DNA of 64,000 bases from Dasypus novemcinctus (lineage: Eukaryota; Chordata; Mammalia; Cingulata; Dasypodidae): contig NC_080673.1 of the NCBI RefSeq assembly GCF_030445035.2, positions 183,005,216 to 183,069,215 on the forward strand. The letters are read 5' to 3'. Below the pieces are notes generated by a model. It searched no databases. It saw nothing but the letters and a program-made list of their open reading frames with translations, and was not told the origin of the DNA. Position numbers and translations under genes: made by a program. Of this stretch, positions 56,601-64,000 are shown one piece after another. Every line of letters starts with the position of its first letter. Position 1 is the first letter of the stretch.

Positions 56601-59600
56601 GAAAACCGGCTAGGAAGGAAGAGGTAGTATAGAGCTCTCTGGAGTTGAGCTGGCTGCCTCTCAAGACCTTGACCACATGGAACGGAAACTCATGCCTGCT
56701 GCCCAGGCTGGTGCCCACAGCACCAAGGGCAGTTTCAAGGGTGAATGAATCTTAACTCTCGGAGCTTATCAGATGTGAGAAACTCTTTGCAGAGGCTGTT
56801 GCTAGATGGGAATCTAAAGGAGCTCCCCTGGGGGCAGCCATGGTGACACCATCTTCTGGAAGGCCCAGAAAGGCGGTGGGGTGCTGTTATGGGCTGAACT
56901 GTACCCCTCCCCTGAAAGGAAGAAATGCTCAAAGCCTAATCCCTGGTACCTGAGAATGGGGCCTTATCTGGAAACAGTCATTGCAGATGGAATGAGTTAA
57001 GTTAAAGTGAATAAGGTGGGCTCTTCTTGCAGTAGGCCTGGGGTCTTTAGAAGAAAGGGAGAAGAGATTTCATGGGGAGACAGAGAGGAGAACGCCCTGC
57101 GATGGCAGAAGCAGAGACTGAAATGCTGAGGCCAAAGAATGCCAAGAATGGCCAGCAAACACCGGAACTTTGGAAGAGGCAAAGAAGGATTCTCCCCTAC
57201 AGGTTTCAGACGCCGCGCGGCCCTGCTGACACCATGACTTCTGGCCTCCAGAACTGTGAGACCGTAAGCTTCTGTGGCTTTAATGCCCCCAGTTTGTGGT
57301 TATTTGTCCTGGTAGCCCGGGGATACCAGGACGGGTGCCTACCAGTATTGAGGGTCTTCTTGATGACATTAGCCACTTGTCCCCTGAGCACGGAGTTCAG
57401 GAGCTTGACGATCATGTACAGGCAGCCGCAAAGGACAAGAAGGGATAATAGCAGCAGGATGATACCAACAGCCATATCGGGGAGGTTGAGGTTCACAAAG
57501 ATGTGCTGACCTGAGGAGGACACAGAAGCCCTAGGTCAGAGGGTACGGAGCCGCCCAGGGCCACAGATTGCTCTTTAGGCCAACTTCCTTCTCCCTCACA
57601 GCCACGGAATCTGGGTTTTTAGCGTGGCACTGGGCAGCCCAGAAGGAAGACCCCCATTTCCCAGCCTCCCTTGCAGCTAAAGGCAGCTCCAGGGCTAAGA
57701 TCTGTGGGATTGCAGGGGATGGGACACATGCACGTCTGGGCAGGCCCCCTGGAGAGAAGGGGTCAGCCACCCCTTGGTGGGTGTTGGGACATGGGTGTGG
57801 TGCCAGCTTTTATGGACCACACAGATGAAGACAACAAGCTTCAAGTTAAAAGGAGGACAGCTCCCAGAATGCCATGAGGCCACCATGCCAGCTCCAGACT
57901 GCTCACCCTTGTTTACAGGAGAGACACTGCTGCTTCATTTAAGCCACTGTTACAGCCAAACCTACATTTTGATTACTAATACCAAGTCCCTCAATCATTC
58001 CCTGAAGGAACAGCTACTATTCCCTGTCCCCCTTCCCCAGACATTCTGGATCAGAAGAACTGAAGGAAGTAAAATGCCTATATGGGGGGGAAGGAGGGGG
58101 TACCCGGGAACCTCTTACACTTTTTTTAATGTAACACTTTTTGTGACGTATGTATCTTCAAAAAAATACAATTCACAAAAATGACGGCGGTGGGGGGTGG
58201 GGAGTGGGTTATATGGGAACATCTTTTTTTTTTTTAAAGTTTTATTTATTTTTTCTCTCCTTCCCCCCGCCCCGCCCTGTTGTCTGCTCCCTGTGTCCGT
58301 TCGCTGTGTGTTCTTCTGTGTCCACTTGCATTCTTGGCGGCACCAGGAATCTGTGTCTCTTTTTCGTTGCATCATCTTGCTGCGTCAGCTCTCTGTGTGC
58401 AGCACCACTCCTGGGCAGGCTGTGCTTTTTTCACGTGGGGCAGCTCTCCTTGCAGGGCGCACTCCTTGCTCGTGGGGCTCCCTACGTGGGGGACACCCCT
58501 GCGTGGCACGGCACTCCGTCCACGCGACAGCACTGCACATGGGCCAGCTCACCACACAGACCAGGAGGCCCTGGGGTCAAACCCCAGACCTCCCATATGG
58601 TAGGCGGATGCTCTATCAGTTTCAGTTGAGCCACATCCACTTCCCTCTTATGTTTTTTTAATGTAACGTTCTGTGTGATCTATTAATGTTAATAAAAAAA
58701 AGTGTTAAGAAAATAAGATAAGATAAAACGCCTATGTGGAGGCTCACCACTACAGAGGAATCATAAGGAAGGGATCAAGCACCTCACTTACTGGTCCACT
58801 AAGCTATCTTCCAAAATAAGTTATATAACAACTACAGAACATTTGTGTGCAGCTCTCTTACTATGTGCCAAATACTTGCCCACTCAGTATCGCAGTGTTT
58901 CATGAAGAGCATGCTTCAGTTTCTGTCGATGTTTTCTCATTAGGTTGGAAGATAAAGGCTCTTAAAGTCCCACAATGAGAGAACAGGCTTCCAGCCCAGT
59001 TCTATCTCAAAAATCCCATTCTATTTTTTTTTTTTTAACTTATGACACTGAGGATATATAACTACAAAGTGTTTCTGAAGCAAGGTGGGGTCAGGTGGGC
59101 AAGTCAGAGTAGGAGGTATTGCTAAATGTAAAATCCCTTATTTTTTAGAAGTGCCTCTGTCCCTATAATAATTCTAGAAAATATGGCTATATCAATAGAT
59201 GAATAACACCTAGAACATGGGGGGTGAGAAGCTCCCTTGATTCCTTGGAGTAAATTACACCTGGAGTATTTGGCTTACTTCTGGGCATTATAATTTAATA
59301 TGTGGAGGGGAGGGGGAAGGACAAGTGGGGATATTATAAATGGGTACATATTTGGGAGAACAATCAGGATGGAACAGCTAGTTTGAGGAGTCCTTGTGAG
59401 GCAGTATGTTGTAGACAGCAGCTTTGGCGAGGCCAGAGGAACTGGGCTTCAAGGCCCAGTCCTGCCCCTTAGTGTCGGACCTTGGGTAGGTCACCCCAAT
59501 CCCAAACCTCCATGGCCTCTGCTGAGAATGCATGAGGGTCAATGCCCAGCACAGGGCAGAGCTCGGTGAATCTTCCTGCCCCTCTGCCCTTCACTTACAG

Positions 59601-62242
59601 GGCTCCACACAGACAAGTAAGCCCATCGGCACCCGCGACAGCCCTTCCCAGTCGCCACCGACCAGCTGGGTCCCACTCACATTTGTCAATGTTCTCCTGG
59701 TAGGTCACGTTCTTGATGGTCCAGTACTGAGAACCATCTGTCCAGCAGAGGGAAGGAGACGTGCAGTTTTCGACCGAAGGGACGGTGACATTCTTCTCAG
59801 TCTGGACAGCAAGTGTGAAAAACAGTGTCATCCACAACATTTGCTTTTGATGGGGTGCAGCAGGCAATTGAGGGGTGGGGCGAGGCCCAGGGAGCACCAT
59901 ACACCTTGGCATGTGCCATGTGCCATGGCTCAATTGTCATGTTTAAATTTTGAGGACTTGTTCTTTTTCTTAAGGTGCTAAACAAATGTTATAAAGGTAA
60001 GACTATTTGGTGTGATTTTTTAGCCTTTGTAGGATACCCTTATTGATGCTTGCAGGTCTCTGCTGCTCCAGCTTTCCTTTTTTTTTTTTTAATAACTACA
60101 ATTTTATTTCAAATTCACAAAAATAAAAGAATAGAAAAAGGCAGTCCAACAACTTATGGAGGGAAGCGGACTTGGCCCAATGGATAGGGCATTAGCCTAC
60201 CACATGGGGGGTCCGTGGTTCAAACCCTGGGCCTTTACCCGTGTGGAGCTGGCCCATGCGCAGTGCTGATGCGAGCAAGGAGTGCCCTGCCACGCAGGAG
60301 TGTCCCCGTGTAGGGGAGCCCCACGCGCAAGGAGTGCGCCCCATGAGGAGAGCTGCCCAGTGCAAAAGAAAATGCAGCCCGCCCAGGAACGGCGCCGTAC
60401 ACATAGAGAGCTGACACAGCAAGATGACGCAACAAAAAGAAACAAAGATTCCCGGTGCCGCTGATAAGGATAGAAGCAGTCACAGAAGAACACACAGTGA
60501 ATGGACACAGAGAGCAGACAACTGGGGGTGGGTAGGGGAGAGAAATAAATAAAAAATAAATCTTTAAAAAAAAAAGTTAGGAAAATTCTTGGTACAGCTG
60601 GGGACAAATAAAGTCAGTCTTTGCCCTATTAAAGCATTTAGTTTCTGTATTTCGTTTAGCATCCTCCGCAACACCAAAAAAACATGCATTTACAACGGAC
60701 TAGCAAGGGCATTCCCATGCAAATGCAAAGCAAGCTGGGTAAGTTATCCTGATGCAGGAGGGCAAAAAAAGGCTGTGAGACTCCAGAGGAAAGTTCTGGA
60801 TCAGCAAGGGCAAGATGCCACCTGTCGCCAGCATTGGTGGAGCGTAACTAGACACTGCTTCCCCGGGTCTCTCCATAAATGAGATCAGAGAGGCAGCCTG
60901 AGGCCAGGCTTCTCCACCAGACACACGGAAACAATCACAAGCCAGACTCAATGTAGGATGGTGTGAGACGGGGCAGAAGGGAGTTTATCTGTCCTACTTT
61001 GAAGCCAGACCAGCATTTCAGAGGCTTGTTTCCTCACTGAGGAATTAGTAGTCAAAAGGTTTTGTGGCCTCTGACCTTTAATCTTCTGACCTTACAGATG
61101 AAATGAAAATGTTCTGTCTGAAGACCAGACACAAGGGTGAATTCACCTGCCCAGCCCTCTTCTTCGAAGCTTACCACATTGGTGAAAACATGACACCAAA
61201 TCTTGATGAGACTCTTGTTTTTGGCTGCTTCATGATTTAGCGCGATTTCTTGGATAACCTTTTTGTCCAGCTGCAGAAGGCAACAGAGGAGAGTCAGCAC
61301 GGCCTCGGCACTGGGGAAGGCAAGGCTGCGGGTAGATGTCAGGCAGGCTGTGGGTCTAGTAAGTGGACTGTAGCCCCTGCAGGGGTGCACTGGGACTCAC
61401 TCTCTGTGCTCCCGCTACCTAGAAGTCAGCCGGTGATTGCAAATGAAATGACTCGTCATAGGAACTGGTACCTGGGAAGGACACGGCAGATATCTGCTGG
61501 GTGACTGAATGTCAGAAAAACAGGAGGTAAGAGGAAAAGACAAAGCCCAAGCTTGTCTCATTCTCCTGAAGGCACCATCCACAAAGGCTTCTTTCATTTC
61601 AACAATATGGACAGACCCTGGTGAGCAGAGAGGTGAGATGGCCCCAGCGGGAGGGGGCGGGAGGTCACGTTTCCATGTGGCCACGAGTAAGGACTTTGTC
61701 TCTAAGTTCATTGTCAGTGGTGCAGAGGACAGCGGTGGGAGCTTCGTGGCACTAAATAAAGTGGCCCGGGGTGTTCAGATGGGGGGGGGTCTTGAGTGTT
61801 GTTATTTGGGGTTTGGGGGGAGAGGGGTTCATTTTAAGCCCCTCGCCCTCAAATAAAGATGACACATGTGTTTAAGCAAGGAAAGAAGGAAGGCCAATGA
61901 GGCACCCGGTGCCTCTAAAGTCCCACCTTCCGTGGCCGGTTTCAGAGGTAGGCCCACCCGTCCTCCTCCACCCTCTCTTCCCGTGGTTGGGAGGTGGAGG
62001 TAAGGGGCGGACGGCATCCCTCTCCCGCTGCGGGGAGCCAGCTGACCTGGATGATGAGTTTTGTGAAGGGATCGGTGATGACTTTGAGCAGTGCTGGGGC
62101 GTCCTCCCCGTTTTTCAGGTTGAAGGTATCCACCACGAGGTTGGTCAGCTTCTCCAGGTAGTGGGTGGCGGCTTCCAAGGGCAACAGCACTAGCACGGAG
62201 AGCCAGTTGAAGAAGTCATGGACCGTTGCGCCCGCAAAGGCC
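53028..62242 (-). CDS. SLC34A2: SLC34A2, sodium-dependent phosphate transporter 2B (3' coding part, 7 exons)
   Basis: The joined exons 62,242-62,047, 61,270-61,175, 59,801-59,681, 57,510-57,343, 55,859-55,743, 55,658-55,534 and 53,639-53,028 encode 477 residues plus stop with no frameshift. All inner borders have AG acceptors and GT donors. NaPi-IIb is an electrogenic Na+/phosphate cotransporter of apical membranes in gut, lung and mammary epithelium. Visible parts (numbered from the first full codon in the window): [13 protein letters not shown] at the start; an extracellular loop with sequons at about Asn83, Asn96, Asn101, Asn109 and Asn128; the membrane span after [10 protein letters not shown]; the second QSSS transport motif at 219-222; [13 protein letters not shown]; three further membrane spans; a tail with 16 Cys at about 391-419; and the C-terminus KTTTF. 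Exons coding the N-terminus and first QSSS repeat lie beyond 64,000. The tail motif separates it clearly from SLC34A1 and SLC34A3. Confidence 0.97.
54129..54545 (+). mobile_element. DAS-type SINE in the last intron of SLC34A2 (antisense)
   Basis: The head GGGAAGCGGATTTGGCCCAA, GGATTCAAACCCAGGGCCTC, the body, a G-run at 54,485-54,498 and the tail AAATAAATAAAAAATAAATC are present. The flanks AAAAACAGGCAGAA and AAAAACAGGTAGAA are the likely duplication. Confidence 0.9.
54690..54985 (+). mobile_element. Ancient interspersed repeat fragment
   Basis: The words CACTAGCCAGACACGGCTTT, GGAGCACTTGAAAATGTGCT, TTGATTGCATGTTGAAATGC and ATAAATGTGGTTACTAAAAA match the family at 35,150. Confidence 0.45.
55005..55135 (-). 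mobile_element. MIR SINE fragment (intronic)
   Basis: The words TTATGCTCCCCATTTTGAAA, AAGCCCAGAGAGGTTAGGTC and GTCAAAGGTCACACCATGAG match an inverted MIR. Confidence 0.65.
55534..55658 (-). CDS. SLC34A2: SLC34A2 penultimate exon
   Basis: 125 nt, phase 1 at the start and 0 at the end. It encodes [18 protein letters not shown] and [15 protein letters not shown], the conserved re-entrant/TM region after the second QSSS motif. The donor is CAG|GTCAGG and the acceptor TTTTCCCAG. Confidence 0.95.
55743..55859 (-). CDS. SLC34A2: SLC34A2 exon carrying the second QSSS motif
   Basis: 117 nt encoding [19 protein letters not shown] and [23 protein letters not shown] is the signature of the inverted repeats that form the Na+/phosphate path. 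The donor is GTCG|GTGAGT. The intron to the next exon is only 84 nt (55,659-55,742). Confidence 0.96.
56885..57322 (+). mobile_element. MaLR-type LTR-like repeat ending next to an SLC34A2 exon
   Basis: The order TTATGGGCTGAACTGTACCC, CTAATCCCTGGTACCTGAGA, GGATTCTCCCCTACAGGTTT, TGGCCTCCAGAACTGTGAGA and GTCCTGGTAGCCCGGG gives a complete LTR-like element, antisense to the gene. It ends about 20 nt from the donor of the exon 57,343-57,510. Confidence 0.65.
57343..57510 (-). CDS. SLC34A2: SLC34A2 exon with membrane span after the extracellular loop
   Basis: 168 nt. It encodes [19 protein letters not shown], a Leu-rich span, the [19 protein letters not shown] segment and VIKKTLNT. The donor is ACTG|GTAGGC. 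An LTR-like repeat in the following intron ends about 20 nt from this donor. Confidence 0.95.
58086..58733 (+). mobile_element. L1 3'-end insertion with duplicated terminus and a SINE inside
   Basis: Two L1 3' termini follow each other: 58,086-58,178 (GGGAACCTCTTACACTTTTT, TTGTGACGTATGTATCTTCA, A-run), then G-rich DNA, TTATATGGGAACATC, the SINE, and TTTTTTTAATGTAACGTTCT with GTGATCTATTAATG and an A-run. The outer flanks AAAATGCCTATATGG (58,071-58,085) and AAAACGCCTATGTGG (about 58,735-58,749) are the probable target duplication. Confidence 0.65.
58219..58645 (-). mobile_element. DAS-type SINE within the L1 3' end (intronic, same strand as SLC34A2)
   Basis: On the minus strand: GGGAAGTGGATGTGGCTCAA, GGGGTTTGACCCCAGGGCCT, GGAGTGC-rich body, GAAAAAATAAATAAAACTTT and poly(A). 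Confidence 0.9.
58735..59385. other. SLC34A2 intron, non-coding, nothing recognised
   Basis: No exon, repeat or RNA gene was recognised. Confidence 0.35.
59390..59545 (+). mobile_element. MIR SINE (intronic)
   Basis: The words GAACTGGGCTTCAAGGCCCA, TGCCCCTTAGTGTCGGACCT, TGGGTAGGTCACCCCAATCC and GTCAATGCCCAGCACAGGGC follow plus-strand MIR order. Confidence 0.6.
59681..59801 (-). CDS. SLC34A2: SLC34A2 exon of the glycosylated extracellular loop
   Basis: 121 nt. It encodes [38 protein letters not shown] and DKC, with sequons NVT, NCT and NVT. This loop holds the epitope of NaPi2b tumour antibodies in human. The human IQNWT sequon is SQYWT here, so one glycosylation site is absent. The donor is AAAT|GTGAGT. 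Confidence 0.95.
60162..60578 (+). mobile_element. DAS-type SINE in an SLC34A2 intron (antisense)
   Basis: GGGAAGCGGACTTGGCCCAA, GTGGTTCAAACCCTGGGCCT, full body and AAATAAATAAAAAATAAATC with an A-tail. Confidence 0.92.
60579..61174. other. SLC34A2 intron, non-coding
   Basis: No additional exon or repeat was recognised. Confidence 0.35.
61175..61270 (-). CDS. SLC34A2: SLC34A2 exon, start of the extracellular loop
   Basis: 96 nt, phase 0 at both ends. It encodes [20 protein letters not shown] and [12 protein letters not shown]. The sequon NKS is internal. A second sequon, NV-T, is created across the junction with the next exon. Acceptor CTTCTGCAG, donor GTG|GTAAGC. Confidence 0.95.
62047..62242 (-). 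CDS. SLC34A2: SLC34A2 first exon visible in the window
   Basis: 196 nt. It completes an Arg codon and then encodes [38 protein letters not shown] and [19 protein letters not shown]. Acceptor CCTCATGTAG, donor CAG|GTCAGC. This is probably exon 7 of the usual 13. The preceding exon was not found up to 64,000. Confidence 0.94.
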
Positions 62243-64000
62243 CTACATGAGGAGAACACCCACCCCGAGCCAGATCAGTCCACCAGCCAGCGGGTACCGG
62301 CCCACGCAGGTCATCGCTTGGGTCACGTGCCCCCATCCACTAGGTGTCCCTTATCTGTGCCCATACGTGCAAAAGCTCATTTTCATGCTCATGACAATCC
62401 CAAAGGGGTTGTTAGGAACACCCCCAGTGAACAGATGGGGGGCTGAGGGCCAGCAAGCTTAGGGAGCGTGACGGTCACCGCGTGGGCTCTGGGTCCAGCA
62501 CCCTGGCCTCCAGCTCCCAGGCAGGGCCCTGCCCCAGGTCGTGGCACTCACCCGGGAGCCCTCCCTGCTTAGGAAGAAAAAGGGAACGAGGAGTGTGGGG
62601 CTGGAATGGTAATAATGAGTCTCCTGACCACTGTTTGGAGACCACTCGTGAATCATCAAGAACTGCAAAGACAACCTCGCTTGGGGATGGAGGTAACCAC
62701 TGAAATCCTCTACCCAAGTGAATGCTGAACTTGTGTTTTTTTTTAAATCGTGATTGCTCTTGGGAATCTGATAGAACACACGAACTGTCTTCACAGAAAA
62801 GAAGGCTTTTGTGTGCCCCACTTTGCATCTGAGGAGGTTCCAGTTCACCCCCGATTCTATCCTATCAGTGACCCAATTAAGAAGCTGCTCTAGATTTTTT
62901 TTCCCATGAAAACCTTTTCCTTTCAAAAACATTAGCATCAAAAACACACACACACACAAACCCCCAAAACTAAATGGGTAAACTGACAAAGGCCATGAAC
63001 AGACAGAACAGCTAGAGGCAGCTAATGAACCTGGAGTAATAAATGCTTAACTTCACTAGTAATAGAAGGAATTGCAAGTACACATTTTCACCTCTCATGT
63101 ACATTAGCAAAAAATTTTTAAAATAATGTTTTTCTTGCTGGAGAGGGTGATTTAAGACACTCACACACCAACTGCTGATCTAGTGTAAAAGTATGCAAAT
63201 ATTTTTTGGTAGTTTGGCAAAATGTTTTAAGAGCCTTATAGATGTTTGATATAATAATTACTGTTCTGGGAATCTATTTAAGGAAATAATCCTGGAGAGA
63301 AAAAAAACAAACAAAACACACATTCTCAAAGGAAGTTTTGTTATCAAAATCCATCTATTTAAGTGGTCCCAAACAGGGTCAAGCTGCGTAATTATATTTC
63401 ATGTGCCAGTCACCTTACCATGTCTGTTAATTTCTATTTCGTAGGCAAATGCTCCATCAAGGGCAAAACTAGTGCACTGGTTTGAGTCCCAGCTAGTCCC
63501 CTCAGGGCAGCCACGTAAGCCTCAGTTTCTACATCCATAAAATGGGGGCATAAGAATGCTTTCCCTGCTCCTTAGGAGATCAGATTACGTCAGGTGTGTA
63601 AAGCGATCGTCAGACTTCAGCAGCGACCCAGAGAAGGTTAGCCAAGGCTCAGGGGAGAAGAATGGCCTTGAGGTCACCCACTGACCCCCACCAATTCACG
63701 CAGGGATGAGGGGCACTATCTGTCATCTCCCCAAGCAGCCGGGCTGCATGCTACCCACCTGGCCCACACATCACATAGTGAAGCCGAGCACCGTGCTTTG
63801 CCACCTGTTCTGAAGAGTTTCGCAGCTGCAAGGACCCTCAGTCTGCCCCGCTCATTGCTCATCACATAGGTTTTACTTAAGGTCTGGTCAAGTCCATTAC
63901 CAGTTAGAGGAGACACCAGAAAATGTGCTTAGTTTTCACATGAACATTTCTGGGAGAAAAAGATTCCCTTTGCTCCATGTTCAAACCACCCCATTTTCAA
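62243..64000. other. SLC34A2: SLC34A2 intron upstream of the first visible exon
   Basis: The expected preceding exon (ending in a FRR-type sequence) was not found. A MIR-like element lies at about 63,470-63,620 (CAGGGCAGCCACGTAAGCCT, CATCCATAAAATGGGGGCAT). A CA/CAAA tract lies at about 62,941-62,966. Confidence 0.45.

Noticed and set aside
63716-63916. A minus-strand frame as the missing upstream SLC34A2 exon
   Set aside because: It does not resemble the expected conserved QSSS-repeat sequence ahead of [11 protein letters not shown].

Overview
The window is mammalian genomic DNA, most likely from a xenarthran close to the nine-banded armadillo (Dasypus). The evidence is about two dozen tRNA-derived SINEs of the DAS type. 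Their heads resemble GGGAAGCGGACTTGGCCCAG, they carry a B-box-like GGTTCAAACCC and an internal GGAGTGC-rich body, and they end in AAATAAATAAATC plus a poly(A) tail. Split exons with GT/AG borders, L1 and MIR remnants, hAT elements and ERVL-MaLR-like LTRs agree with a placental mammal. Nothing bacterial, viral-episomal or CRISPR-like is present. All family names are from memory; no database was searched.

The only clear multi-exon gene is the 3' part of SLC34A2 (NaPi-IIb, sodium/phosphate cotransporter) on the minus strand between about 50,945 and 62,242. Seven coding exons join in frame without a break (477 codons plus stop). They run from the start of [13 protein letters not shown], through the glycosylated extracellular loop and the second QSSS motif, to the cysteine-rich cytoplasmic tail. 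The 5' exons lie beyond 64,000. A 3'UTR of about 2.1 kb probably ends at an ATTAAA signal at 50,967-50,972.

Positions 1 to about 50,900 look like the intergenic space downstream of SLC34A2. In human the next gene on that side is SEL1L3; it is not seen here. This space is made of retroposed material. It includes a cyclophilin A (PPIA) retrocopy with an intact 164-codon frame (22,241-22,989), a decayed SPCS1 processed pseudogene inside an old L1 ORF2 (11,249-12,266), a short 3' POLDIP2 pseudogene (37,941-38,411), a retrocopy of an unidentified transcript inside an MLT1-like LTR (26,180-27,600), and a CpG-rich minus-strand open frame of unknown parent that may also be a retrocopy (about 30,245-32,168).

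Several insertions are nested and can be ordered by their target-site duplications (TSDs): L1, then SPCS1 copy, then SINE; MaLR-like LTR, then transcript copy, then SINE; LTR, then SINE and, separately, a 5'-truncated L1. The window does not show a new multi-gene system. Its most notable content is this layered retroposition record, the intact PPIA copy and the unassigned CpG-rich frame.
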